In this document: piece by piece, positions 43,885 to 52,343 of the stretch
Position numbering within the stretch: position 1 is the stretch's first letter
How the letters are laid out: each line of letters opens with the position of its first letter
Assembly (NCBI GenBank): GCA_002869925.2
Contig: NEWT02000010.1
Location: 980 to 64,979 of the forward strand
Origin: Nitrospira sp. CG24A
Lineage (GTDB): Bacteria; Nitrospirota; Nitrospiria; Nitrospirales; Nitrospiraceae
DNA: 64,000 nt
Reading direction: 5' to 3'
Notes under the pieces: model-generated
Told to the model about the DNA's origin: nothing
Database searches by the model: none
What the model saw: the letters and a program-made list of their open reading frames with translations, nothing else
Translations under genes and position numbers: made by a program

Positions 43885-44628
43885 TCAAGGCATCAACATC
43901 CCACCGTTCACATGCAACACGTGCCCGGTGATATAGGCTGCCTCGTCCGACACGAGAAAACGCACCGCCGCGGCAATATCGGCTGGCGTACCCAATCGTC
44001 CCAACGGGATTTGCTTTTGGAGTGTGTCTTTCACCTCCGTCGACAATCCCTGCGTCATGGCGGTGTCGATGAATCCTGGGGCCACCGCGTTCACGGTCAC
44101 GGCTCGGCTCGCATATTCCCGTGCCACCGTCTTGGTGAGTCCAATCACCGCCGCCTTCGATGCCGCGTAATTCGCCTGGCCCACATTACCCATCACGCCG
44201 ACGATCGACGCAATGTTGACGATACGACCATACCGCTGCTTGGTCATCGGGAGCAAGACCGCCTTGATACAATTGAACGTCCCGGTCAAATTGACTTGCA
44301 ACACCAGGTTCCAGTCTTCTTCCTTCATCCGCAACAGCAACCCATCGCGCGTAATCCCGGCATTGTTCACCAGAATGTCGACCTTCCCCCACTCCTTGAT
44401 CACCTGATCGACCATGGCTTTAGTCTCAGTGCCGTCCGCCACATTGACTTTGATGTTCAGCGCCTTACGCCCCAACTGCTCCACTCCTGCAACCGTGTCT
44501 TTCGACCGGCTCGGATCAAGATCGGCGACCACAATATCAGCCCCGGCTTGCGCCAACGCTTCTGCAATCGCCCGGCCGATTCCTTGCGCCGCCCCCGTCA
44601 CAATCGCTACCTTACCTTGAAGTGACAT
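43885..44628 (-). CDS. fabG: 3-oxoacyl-ACP reductase
   Basis: 247 residues, SDR family. Cofactor motif VTGAAQGIGRAIAEAL (~10-25), NNAG (~88), catalytic Ser/Tyr/Lys in NIASIVGVMGNVGQANYAASKAAV, and LVSDEAAYITGHVLHVNGG at the end. Uses NADPH to reduce 3-oxoacyl-ACP. Start ATG 44628 has GGAG 8 nt upstream. 11 nt from fabD. Confidence 0.96.
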   Translation of the reverse strand: MSLQGKVAIVTGAAQGIGRAIAEALAQAGADIVVADLDPSRSKDTVAGVEQLGRKALNIKVNVADGTETKAMVDQVIKEWGKVDILVNNAGITRDGLLLRMKEEDWNLVLQVNLTGTFNCIKAVLLPMTKQRYGRIVNIASIVGVMGNVGQANYAASKAAVIGLTKTVAREYASRAVTVNAVAPGFIDTAMTQGLSTEVKDTLQKQIPLGRLGTPADIAAAVRFLVSDEAAYITGHVLHVNGGMLMP

Positions 44629-44639
44629 CCGCTCGCTCC

Positions 44640-45608
44640 TCACATTCCTTCCGCACTGAGCGCAGCGCGGGTCGCCTCGAGCGACTTAGGATCAATGACA
44701 TTCATGGTCACTGCGTCCGGAAGAATCCGTTTGATTAAGCCGCTCAACACGGTCCCGGGCCCAACTTCGACAAAGGTCGTCACACCCATCGCGGCCATGG
44801 CCTTCACCGAATCTTCCCAGAGCACCGACGAGGGAAGTTGTCGTACCAGCGAGGCCTGGATGTCACCCGCCTTCGTAAGGGCTCTGGCTTCGGCATTGGT
44901 AATCAACGGCGCCTTGAGATCAGACCAGGTGATCGCCGCCAAATCTCCAGCAAGTCGATCGGCCGCTTTCTGCATCAGCGGCGTATGCACCGGCACACTT
45001 ACTGGCAGCACGATCGCCTTCTTGCAGCCCTTGGCCTTTGCCAGCTCAATAGCCCGCTCCACGGCAGCCTTTTCCCCGGCAATGACGATCTGGCCGGGCG
45101 AATTGAAATTTGCCGCAGCCACAACCCCCACAGATGACGCGTCACGACACACCTCTTTCACCACGTCTGCCGTGAGGCCAAGCAGCGCGGCGACAAGCCC
45201 GGTTCCTGGTAATACCGCTTCGGCCATATAACGACCCCGCTTCTGTACGATCGCCACCGCCTCAGGATAAGTCATTCCCCCAGCGGCAACAAGAGCCGAG
45301 TATTCACCCAAGCTATGACCGGCCACTGCGATCGGCGCAACCCTCAACGGTTGAAGTGCATGGAGCGCAGCCAGACTGCTCACCAACAACGCCGGCTGAG
45401 TATACTCCGTGAGATTCAATTGCTCCGCCGGCCCGTCAAAACAGAGCGCGGCAATGTCATACCCCAATACCAACGAGGCCTCATCGTACACACTCCTGAT
45501 GCTCGGATAGGCCTCAACGAGCGCCTTCCCCATTCCAACCGACTGCGATCCCTGACCGGGGAAGACCAGTCCGATTCCACGTGACGTTGTTGATTGGAGT
45601 GTCGTCAT
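44640..45608 (-). CDS. fabD: Malonyl-CoA:ACP transacylase
   Basis: 322 residues. LVFPGQGSQSVGMGKAL opens the fold, GHSLGEYSALVAAG holds the nucleophilic Ser, and PVHTPLMQKAA the catalytic His. Supplies malonyl-ACP. It follows fabH after a 185-bp spacer that shows no gene, the largest gap inside the fab cluster, so a secondary promoter is possible there. Confidence 0.96.
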   Translation of the reverse strand: MTTLQSTTSRGIGLVFPGQGSQSVGMGKALVEAYPSIRSVYDEASLVLGYDIAALCFDGPAEQLNLTEYTQPALLVSSLAALHALQPLRVAPIAVAGHSLGEYSALVAAGGMTYPEAVAIVQKRGRYMAEAVLPGTGLVAALLGLTADVVKEVCRDASSVGVVAAANFNSPGQIVIAGEKAAVERAIELAKAKGCKKAIVLPVSVPVHTPLMQKAADRLAGDLAAITWSDLKAPLITNAEARALTKAGDIQASLVRQLPSSVLWEDSVKAMAAMGVTTFVEVGPGTVLSGLIKRILPDAVTMNVIDPKSLEATRAALSAEGM

Positions 45609-45793
45609 ACTACCGGAGTGAATACGTCAGACTGCTGGTTACCTTCATCCGTCGTGATATTCAAACCTGGGACAGACGCCCAGGCCGACTCCGGGGGTTA
45701 GATATCGTCGAATCTCCCTTGAATGTCAACGGGAAAAATTGGCGGCACACAGACGAGCGACGCAGAGGAAGATGATGACTTCCATCCGTCACA

Positions 45794-46768
45794 TTACCAC
45801 CGAATAAGAGCTGATGCCCATGTCAATCCAGCGCCGAAGGCCCCTAACATTACGAGGCTCCCTTCTTTGATTCGCCCCTGCTTCACCGCCTCATCCAAGG
45901 CAATGGGAATCGAGGCCGCTGACGTATTTCCATATCGATCCAGATTCAGCATCACTTTCTCCGACGGGAGCCCAAGACGCTCAGCCACCGCCCTGAGAAT
46001 GCGCACATTCGCTTGGTGCGGCACATACAGATCGAGATCCTCAACACGAAGATGATTGGCCGCCAACGTTTCCCTCGCGACTTCTTCCAAAGTCCGAACC
46101 GCTACCTTAAACGTCTCGTTCCCCTTCATCTTGATATACTGCATCCTCTCCGCCACCACCTTTTCGGAAGGTGGCAGACGTGATCCCCCTCCTGGCACCG
46201 CAATCAAGTCGCAGAGCGCCCCGTCGGAACGAAGATGCGTAGACAGAATGCCACGGTCGTTCTCACTGGCGCTGATGACTGCAGCTCCGGCTCCATCCCC
46301 GAATAGAATACAGGTATTGCGATCGGTCCAGTCGAGAATGGCCGACATCACTTCCGACCCGACGATCAACACATGGCGCATGCCGGTTTTCACATAGGCA
46401 TCCGCCACCGATAATGCATAAACGAACCCGCAACAGGCGGCTGACAGGTCACAGGCCGCTGCGCGCGTCGCCCCCAATCGATGCTGAATCAAACAAGCGG
46501 TGGCAGGGATCGGATAGTCGCCGGTGCAGGTGGCCAACAGCACAAGATCGAGATCGGCTGCACTCACCCCCGCAGCCTTTAACGCTTGCTCTGCTGCCTT
46601 GATCGCCAGATCGGAACAGGCTTCCCCGGGGCCGACGACGTGCCGTTCGCGAATTCCGGTCCGTTCGACAATCCACTCGTCCGAGGTCGCGACCATCCGT
46701 TCGAGATCGGCATTGGTCAACACCTTGGCCGGCACATACGATCCAGTCCCTGAGATGCGGGCTCTCAT
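45794..46768 (-). CDS. fabH: Beta-ketoacyl-ACP synthase III
   Basis: 324 residues. Catalytic Cys at ~112 in DLSAACCGFVYAL, His in YVPHQANVRILRA and Asn in RYGNTSAASIPIAL. Starts fatty-acid synthesis by condensing acetyl-CoA (or branched primers) with malonyl-ACP. Its ATG overlaps the plsX stop by 4 nt. Confidence 0.97.
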   Translation of the reverse strand: MRARISGTGSYVPAKVLTNADLERMVATSDEWIVERTGIRERHVVGPGEACSDLAIKAAEQALKAAGVSAADLDLVLLATCTGDYPIPATACLIQHRLGATRAAACDLSAACCGFVYALSVADAYVKTGMRHVLIVGSEVMSAILDWTDRNTCILFGDGAGAAVISASENDRGILSTHLRSDGALCDLIAVPGGGSRLPPSEKVVAERMQYIKMKGNETFKVAVRTLEEVARETLAANHLRVEDLDLYVPHQANVRILRAVAERLGLPSEKVMLNLDRYGNTSAASIPIALDEAVKQGRIKEGSLVMLGAFGAGLTWASALIRW

Positions 46769-47790
46769 GACGGCGTATCCTCAGTCGGCTTAGCCTGAGA
46801 AACACTCTCTTCAATATCGCGTTGGATCAACTCATCGACACGACTTTCTGCCAATCCCTTTGCCCGTCGGATCGCATTCTTGATCGCCTTGGCGGACGAA
46901 CGGCCATGGCAGATCATGGTAATGCCATTGACGCCCAGGAGCGGCGCGCCGCCGAATTCCGCGTAATCGATTTTCTTCTTTAAGTTCAGCAACGGCTTGG
47001 CAATGAGTGGGTAGGCCAAGCGGCCCAAGAAGGACCCCGAGATCTCCTTGATCAGCAACTTCTTGATCGTATCCGCCACTCCCTCGGAAATTTTCAGCGC
47101 GACGTTTCCAATAAAGCCATCACACACCACCACATCCGCGCTCCCGCTGTACACATCACGGCCCTCGATATTCCCGATGAAGTTGAGCGAACTGGCTTTG
47201 AGAAGCTTGAACGCTTCCTTCGTCACTTCATTCCCTTTGCTGTCTTCTTCCCCGATACTCAACAGTCCAATGCGTGGGTTAGGCTTTCCAAAAAGATGCT
47301 TACCGTACTCATTCCCCATGATGGCGAATTGGGCCAGATGCTGAGCCGAACAGTCCACATTAGCCCCCACATCCAACATAATCGCCGTACCAGTCAACGT
47401 AGGTAGGCTCGTCGCAATCGCCGGGCGCTCGACACCCTTCGTCAGCCCGAGGACAAAAAACGACGCGACCATACTGGCGCCGGTGTTTCCAGGACTGACC
47501 ACGGCGCTCGCCTCGCCGCTCTTGACCAGCTCAGTGGCAATCCAGATGGAGGAATTCCGCTTTTTGCGGGCAACGGTCGCCGGCGACTCGTGCATTTCGA
47601 CGACTTGGGAAGCATGTCGAATAGAGAGGCGGGAATCCGTACAGCCGAGACGGCGACACTCAGCAGTGATCATCGTTTCGTCACCGACCAGCAGTACTTC
47701 GACATCACATTCCTGGGCAGCCTGGAGCGCTCCCTCAATAGCCGGAGCCGGTCCATGGTCACCGCCCATGACATCAAGCGCAATCTTCAT
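46765..47790 (-). CDS. plsX: Phosphate acyltransferase
   Basis: 341 residues. MKIALDVMGGDHGPAPAIEG at the start, then VVSPGNTGASMVASFF, MLDVGANVDC and VVCDGFIGNVALKISEG are PlsX signatures. It makes acyl-phosphate from acyl-ACP for phospholipid synthesis. Coupled to fabH by ATGA overlap and preceded by rpmF, the common rpmF-plsX-fabH order. Confidence 0.97.
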   Translation of the reverse strand: MKIALDVMGGDHGPAPAIEGALQAAQECDVEVLLVGDETMITAECRRLGCTDSRLSIRHASQVVEMHESPATVARKKRNSSIWIATELVKSGEASAVVSPGNTGASMVASFFVLGLTKGVERPAIATSLPTLTGTAIMLDVGANVDCSAQHLAQFAIMGNEYGKHLFGKPNPRIGLLSIGEEDSKGNEVTKEAFKLLKASSLNFIGNIEGRDVYSGSADVVVCDGFIGNVALKISEGVADTIKKLLIKEISGSFLGRLAYPLIAKPLLNLKKKIDYAEFGGAPLLGVNGITMICHGRSSAKAIKNAIRRAKGLAESRVDELIQRDIEESVSQAKPTEDTPS

Positions 47791-47978
47791 AGGGCTGCTG
47801 AGTGTTTATCGAACGATGACGTATCGCATGGCCGGAAAAGAAGAGCAACCGTCGCCACGCTATATGCGGCAGGAGTGTAGAGCAGTGGATTGATCGACGC
47901 AACAGGTACACAGCGATTATCCCGTCACGATCCCTGGAGTCAACTGGGCCCAGTCAGACGGCCCCCTCACAGACCCGA

Positions 47979-48164
47979 CTAGGACTCTTCGACCTGAATG
48001 ACCGCCTTACCCTTATAGGTTCCACAATGCAAGCAAGTGTAATGCGGCAGCTTGATCTCGTGGCACTGCGGACAGACGGACATGCCCGGCGGGGTGATGC
48101 GCAACTTTTGTGTGCGCCGCTTGTCGCGTCGTTCTCGTGAATGTTTATGCTTCGGATTCGGCAT
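47979..48164 (-). CDS. rpmF: Ribosomal protein L32
   Basis: 61 residues. MPNPKHKHSRERRDKRRTQK is the usual L32 opening, and CPQCHEIKLPHYTCLHCG gives two CxxC pairs for zinc. AAGGAG lies 7 nt before the ATG. It sits between the DUF177 gene and plsX, its standard partners. Confidence 0.97.
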   Translation of the reverse strand: MPNPKHKHSRERRDKRRTQKLRITPPGMSVCPQCHEIKLPHYTCLHCGTYKGKAVIQVEES

Positions 48165-48201
48165 GGCAACTCCTTCTCACTCTCGATAGCAGACGGTCAC
48201 G

Positions 48202-48792
48202 CTATGATGCTGACGATTCTCCGGTCTTGTGTTTCATGCTCTGGACCACCCGAAATGTCGGGATCGGTGGTTCCTTGGCGCACCGACAGGGGCCCTCATT
48301 CAAATTTTTTCCACATTGCGCGCAGAGCCCCGCGCAGTCGTCGCTGCAGAGCGGCTGCATCGGCGCGGACAGGATCACATGTTCGCGTAACATGGGAGCC
48401 AGTTCCAACTGATTGCCCTGATAGTGATATTGATCGTCTGGCTCCTCTTCGGATTCGGCCTCCACGACTTCCGCACGCCCTTTTCGGGGATCGATCCGCT
48501 TCGGATGACGAGGCGTCGACTTGGGCTCCTGGATAAAGGCCGCCCGAACAGAAAACGCCAACGGATCTTCGTATTCTTTTAAGCACCGCACACATTCGCG
48601 GACGATCGTGCCCTCCAGAACCCCCGTCACGGCGACCAGCCCTTCGATATTGGTCAGGTCCAAACTCACAGCCAAGGGACCTGAGAGCAGCGCATCCTCT
48701 CCGGTGAGATCCAACTCTTCAGCCGTCACCTCACCGATCAGCGAGAGGCCATCGGCAGTGATGTCAGCCAGCAGCGGCCTGAGCAGTTCCAT
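48202..48792 (-). CDS. DUF177 (YceD/L23-like) protein
   Basis: 196 residues from ATG 48792; an ATG 18 nt upstream is also possible. ECVRCLKEYEDPLAF and CSDDCAGLCAQCGKNLNEGPC are the DUF177 Cys motifs. A Glu-rich acidic stretch (~130-145) separates them. The family almost always precedes rpmF and is linked to 23S rRNA metabolism in some bacteria and plastids. Function in detail unresolved. Confidence 0.88.
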   Translation of the reverse strand: MELLRPLLADITADGLSLIGEVTAEELDLTGEDALLSGPLAVSLDLTNIEGLVAVTGVLEGTIVRECVRCLKEYEDPLAFSVRAAFIQEPKSTPRHPKRIDPRKGRAEVVEAESEEEPDDQYHYQGNQLELAPMLREHVILSAPMQPLCSDDCAGLCAQCGKNLNEGPCRCAKEPPIPTFRVVQSMKHKTGESSAS

Positions 48793-48832
48793 CGTGGCAC
48801 CTACCTGCATTCCTATCCCCAATGTGACCAGA

Positions 48833-49099
48833 TTATCGTTCTTCTGCGAAACTGATGAGCGCGATGTGTCGAGCCCGCTTGACGGCAGCCGTCAATTCAC
48901 GCTGGTGCCTCATGCAATTGCCGGAGATACGCCGCGGAACAATCCGGCCGCGCTCAGTGAGAAAGTTTCTCAGCAGACCGACATCCTTAAAATCGATCGA
49001 CCCTTTGTCGATACAAAATCGACAAGGCCGTCTCCGCTGAAAAAACCGCCCGCCACCACCACCCTCTCGGTCTCCGCCTTGTTGCTGTTCACGTTCCAT
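48833..49099 (-). CDS. rpsR: Ribosomal protein S18
   Basis: 88 residues. A Gln/Gly-rich N-terminal tail precedes the conserved [20 protein letters not shown] and [25 protein letters not shown] is 7 nt upstream of the ATG. The extended glycine-rich tail is longer than in E. coli. Third in rpsF-ssb-rpsR; the usual rplI (L9) does not follow here. Confidence 0.96.
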   Translation of the reverse strand: MEREQQQGGDREGGGGGRFFQRRRPCRFCIDKGSIDFKDVGLLRNFLTERGRIVPRRISGNCMRHQRELTAAVKRARHIALISFAEER

Positions 49100-49117
49100 A
49101 CACCGTCTCCCTATTTG

Positions 49118-49519
49118 TTAGACGTGCTCGTCGGATTCATATACGCCATCATCGTGCGCCGGGGCCTCAGCTCCACCGCCGCCACCATCCTGACGTTTCG
49201 GCATGAACGTGACCGTTTGGGCCACCACCTCATGCTTACTGCGTTTCTGACCGTCTTCAGTTTCCCACCGGCGCTGTTGGAGCCGCCCGTCAACGATGAT
49301 TCCGCTTCCCTTGCTGAGATACTGCCCGCAATGTTCCGCCTGCTTGCCGAAGACGACAATATCGACAAAGCAAACTTCTTCTTTCAATTCATCGCCCTGC
49401 TTGTACCGCCGGCTGACCGCCAGGCCTAAGCTGGCCACCGGCGTCCCGTTCGGCGTATACCGCAGCTCAGGATTCCGCGTGAGGTTCCCGAGGAGAATGA
49501 CTTTGTTAAACCCGGCCAC
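49118..49519 (-). CDS. ssb: Single-stranded DNA-binding protein
   Basis: 133 residues from a GTG start (GGAG 7 nt upstream) that overlaps the rpsF end by 14 nt. OB-fold: FNKVILLGNLTRNPELRYTP, FGKQAEHCGQYLSKGSGIIV and DGRLQQRRWE. The C-terminal tail is short and Gly/Asp-rich, ending DEHV rather than the usual DDDIPF-like tip, so partner binding through the tip may differ. Confidence 0.95.
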   Translation of the reverse strand: MAGFNKVILLGNLTRNPELRYTPNGTPVASLGLAVSRRYKQGDELKEEVCFVDIVVFGKQAEHCGQYLSKGSGIIVDGRLQQRRWETEDGQKRSKHEVVAQTVTFMPKRQDGGGGGAEAPAHDDGVYESDEHV

Positions 49520-49853
49520 CGGCGAACTCCTCCGATGATGTTTCGATCGGCCGTGGTGGCACCAGTTCTTTTTTAAGATGGACGGTCAAAAACTTGATAA
49601 TGGTGTCTTCCAATCGATAGGATCGCTCTAATTCACCAACGGTGATGTTGGGTGCCCTGAAGTAAAAATAGACGTACGTGCCCTTGCGCTCCCGCTTCAC
49701 CTCGTAGGCGAGTTTCTTCTTGCCCCAGTTTTCTGATTTGATGAACTGCGCGCCGGTCTTCTCTGCCACCGCCTTCATCTTTTCGATCAAAGCAGTGGTC
49801 TCCTGGTCGGAGACAGACGCACGAATAATAAACAGAGACTCGTAGAGCTCCAT
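49506..49853 (-). CDS. rpsF: Ribosomal protein S6
   Basis: 115 residues from ATG 49853, AGGAGG 9 nt upstream. MELYESLFIIRASVSDQE, NWGKKKLAYEVKRERKGTYV and ELERSYRLEDTIIKFLTV are standard S6 segments. First gene of the long minus-strand ribosomal/fab series. Confidence 0.96.
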   Translation of the reverse strand: MELYESLFIIRASVSDQETTALIEKMKAVAEKTGAQFIKSENWGKKKLAYEVKRERKGTYVYFYFRAPNITVGELERSYRLEDTIIKFLTVHLKKELVPPRPIETSSEEFAGGRV

Positions 49854-49910
49854 GCAGCAATCCTCCTGGACAAAGGCCCCCAACTCAATGCTGGGAGCGA
49901 GGTGTAGGCA

Positions 49911-49928
49911 CGCTGGATTCAGCCAGCG
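49911..49928 (-). ncRNA. Hairpin in the rpsF leader
   Basis: CGCTGG-CTGAAT-CCAGCG forms a 6-bp stem about 60 nt upstream of the rpsF ATG. Leaders of rpsF operons in many bacteria fold a structure bound by S6:S18 for feedback control. I can see the stem but cannot confirm the conserved protein-binding elements, so the regulatory reading is tentative. Confidence 0.3.
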
Positions 49929-49938
49929 CGAAGCGATG

Positions 49939-49968
49939 AAGCTACCATAGGCCTCGAGAACGTGTCAA
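49939..49968 (-). promoter_or_regulatory. Promoter of the rpsF operon
   Basis: On the minus strand a consensus TTGACA (49963-49968) is followed after 18 nt by TAGCTT. The predicted start leaves a leader of about 75-80 nt with one hairpin before rpsF. Confidence 0.45.
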
Positions 49969-50000
49969 CGAGTATGCCAGGATGTTCGCCTCATCTCGTT

Positions 50001-50372
50001 CTATCGTCTGAACATTCGTGACGGGGCATTCGCCGGAGGCGAAGGACGAGGGCTTGACCCGCCGGGGTTAGAAAACGACCCACCTGGAGAAAAGCCGGAA
50101 CGGGGATAATAATTGGGATAGCCTGATCGATACCCCGACCCATATCCTCCTGGCCCATATCCCGAAAATCCTGGATAGTACGCAAAGGGGCTCCACCAGA
50201 ATCCCGGACTCCGGTAGAACGGACTGGCTTGGTCATACACGTCGGCGTACCCATTCTCCGGGGCCTGACCGAGCATGCTCATTCGCTGTGTCTGATGCAC
50301 CGACTCTGCGCAGGCTGTAAGACTAAACAGTAGGACTCCACCGATCATCGCCTTCATCCATCGAGTCGACAT
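50001..50372 (-). CDS. Gly/Tyr/Pro-rich lipoprotein
   Basis: 123 residues. Residues 1-21 are a lipoprotein signal ending in LTAC, so the mature protein would carry an N-terminal lipid. The rest is low-complexity, rich in Tyr, Gly, Pro and Ser (repeated GYG, GSG and PxFYRSPGFWW pieces). GGGAGGG precedes the ATG. It follows an outer-membrane barrel gene by 11 nt and may share its transcript. No family recognised; a cell-envelope structural role is plausible. Confidence 0.68.
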   Translation of the reverse strand: MSTRWMKAMIGGVLLFSLTACAESVHQTQRMSMLGQAPENGYADVYDQASPFYRSPGFWWSPFAYYPGFSGYGPGGYGSGYRSGYPNYYPRSGFSPGGSFSNPGGSSPRPSPPANAPSRMFRR

Positions 50373-50383
50373 GGCACCCTCCC

Positions 50384-51025
50384 CTAAAAATGGTACGAGA
50401 CGCCGACAAACAGTTGATGCGCCCTATAGGTACTGTTGAATCCACCGAACGAACCGAATGCGCCGTTAAAGTCGAACTTCGCATCCGTGAATTTGTATTC
50501 CGTGAACAGCGCCACATTCGGTGTCACAAATGCGCGAACCCCTGTGAGAAAATTGAACCCAACCGAAACCTGTGTATCCGGCTCAGTCTCCACCGAACGA
50601 CCCAGGCGCGCAATCAGAATACCAGGGCCGAGGCCCAGATAGGGCTGAAAGGTCGTGCCAGGATACCGGAACAGCACATTCAAGCCGACATTCGTCACCC
50701 CCAGATGAATGCCGGGGGTATTGTCGATATTCTTGACGTGCGGCGTACTGTGATTGACATCCAGTTCGAATCCAAGTGAGCCGTGAAAAGGATACACCCC
50801 GACCTTTCCACCATACGCAACACTGTTCTTCATGTCGAAGGCTTGCAACTCTATCCCACTGAACGGACCTGTGGTGGTGACGTTGCGCAAGGAATCAGCA
50901 AAGCTGTGCCCGGCTTGGCCCGCTACGTACCATTCAGCCTGTGCCGGAATCGTTATCGAGAATAAGGTTGCCAGTAGGAGGACACTGAGGAAGAACTGTC
51001 GTCGAACGCAACGGTGCAGCATCAT
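50384..51025 (-). CDS. Outer-membrane beta-barrel protein (OmpA/OmpW-like fold)
   Basis: 213 residues from ATG 51025 (GGAG 6 nt upstream; another ATG 12 nt earlier). Signal peptide ~1-30 (LSVLLLATLFSITIPAQA) is followed by EWYVAGQAGHSF and alternating strands with PYLGLGPGILIARL and VALFTEYKFTDAKFDF, ending LFVGVSYHF with a C-terminal Phe. This is the eight-stranded porin-like family common in Gram-negative bacteria. Function unknown. Confidence 0.85.
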   Translation of the reverse strand: MMLHRCVRRQFFLSVLLLATLFSITIPAQAEWYVAGQAGHSFADSLRNVTTTGPFSGIELQAFDMKNSVAYGGKVGVYPFHGSLGFELDVNHSTPHVKNIDNTPGIHLGVTNVGLNVLFRYPGTTFQPYLGLGPGILIARLGRSVETEPDTQVSVGFNFLTGVRAFVTPNVALFTEYKFTDAKFDFNGAFGSFGGFNSTYRAHQLFVGVSYHF

Positions 51026-51335
51026 GGTGTACTCCATGAGCGAGGCTTGGAATTATTCTACTATGAAGTTTTGGCGAAATGTGAGGAGTAGGGCAGGGAA
51101 ACCGCTTGGATTAAGGAGATTTAATAATGGTGGGTCTGCCTGGGCCCAACCGTTCCCTTGCCTCCGGAGCGACCCTTCCGGGCTTCGTCGAGTGGAAACC
51201 TTCCGGAATTCCTTCAGCCGCGATCTGACGATCACGTTGCTTCAGTCAGTTCCAGCTTTCCCTCTCGCCGAAACCTCGGTGGGTCCCCGCTCCTCTGGCA
51301 AAGCCCGCTCTGAGCCCTGGCAAGCCGCCAAAATA
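51026..51335. other. Intergenic region, possible gene remnant
   Basis: 310 bp without a convincing gene. A minus-strand frame across ~51105-51235 is open but has no start with a ribosome site and resembles nothing I know; a 34-codon plus-strand frame starts at 51127 after AGGAG. It may contain decayed coding sequence. The promoter of the barrel gene is presumably at its left end. Confidence 0.35.
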
Positions 51336-52055
51336 TTACGACATTGGCTTGTTCCCACTCAAACCTTCAATAAAACGATCAATTGCCACCGAAGCTTCTT
51401 GAGGCTTCCGCTGTAATATAAAATGCGGCGCCTCGATCTCAATGACTTGAATGGTGGGTTTGATATTTCTGATGTCATCAAAACATTTTTGCGAGACAAG
51501 ACGATCTTGCTTTGCCATGAGATAAAGGATTGGGACAGAGCATTTTTTGAGTGCTTCGCTAGCATCAACCGCCTGCACAGCTCGAACCCTCTCAGCAATC
51601 ACTCTCGGACTCACTTTCTGTTTTACCTGACGAAACAGATCAAGCAAGTCTCGCGGTGAATCCATTCCAGCCGCAATAAACCGCACGAATATATCAGGAG
51701 GACTCAAATTTCCCATCAAGGCAATTAGTGGCCGTGGAAGCCACGCTACCCAAGCAAGGCTCGGAGGTAATGGGTTCGCAATAAATGATGCACATAAAAT
51801 AACCGCCCGCAGGTTGGCGGGATGTAGCGCTGCAATCTCGATCGAGAGTGGCCCGCCATATGATTCACCCAGTAGAACGAAAGGCTCCACACGCGGCAAC
51901 GCATCCTCGACGAGAGGCACTAATTCCTTGTATGACAGAAATTGTTCACTTGGATAGGAAACTACTTGCGGCTTCAATCTTGGCGGCAAAACTTTTAACA
52001 ATGATTGGAATAGTTCTCCCGTTCCATCCAACCCCGGAAGCAACACAAGACGCAT
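51336..52055 (-). CDS. Alpha/beta hydrolase
   Basis: 239 residues. LVLLPGLDGTGELFQSLL is the oxyanion-loop opening, GESYGG supplies the nucleophile Ser (~83) in a GxSxG elbow, KQDRLVS the acid and APHFILQ the His. Resembles small carboxylesterase or thioesterase-type hydrolases. Substrate unknown. More AT-rich than its neighbours. Monocistronic. Confidence 0.85.
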   Translation of the reverse strand: MRLVLLPGLDGTGELFQSLLKVLPPRLKPQVVSYPSEQFLSYKELVPLVEDALPRVEPFVLLGESYGGPLSIEIAALHPANLRAVILCASFIANPLPPSLAWVAWLPRPLIALMGNLSPPDIFVRFIAAGMDSPRDLLDLFRQVKQKVSPRVIAERVRAVQAVDASEALKKCSVPILYLMAKQDRLVSQKCFDDIRNIKPTIQVIEIEAPHFILQRKPQEASVAIDRFIEGLSGNKPMS

Positions 52056-52221
52056 AACTTCTTCATGCCAGAATAAGCCGTTTCCTGCAAACCTTTGTTG
52101 AGTTGCGTAGCCCTCTCCTGGAGAATGGGCAAATGCGCCAAGACCCTGAGAATCGAATGTTGCCTGGAACGCAGAGACTAAGCGTGACTTTTAAGGGGTG
52201 AGTGAGAGATCTCCCCGTGCA

Positions 52222-52341
52222 GGCTGCTCAAAAAGGCGGATAACAAGGCCGCAGGGAGCGCGGCGACTGAGGCGTACCCTTGTGGTACGTCGCAAGGAGA
52301 CAGGCGACTGAGAACGCAGTGAGCCGCCTTTTTCAGCAGCC
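52222..52341. repeat. Nitrospira-type long palindromic repeat, copy 2
   Basis: Arms GGCTGCTCAAAAAGGCGG and CCGCCTTTTTCAGCAGCC (one mismatch in pairing) flank a centre with AAGGCCGCAG and the GTACCCTTGTGGTAC hairpin. Same design and shared stretches as 42168-42294, again 3 nt from the stop codon of a minus-strand gene (ychF). Confidence 0.85.
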
Positions 52342-52343
52342 GA

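Noticed and set aside
43636-44625. 329-codon plus-strand frame over acpP and fabG
   Set aside because: It spans two real genes and their gap; composition is that of a codon shadow.
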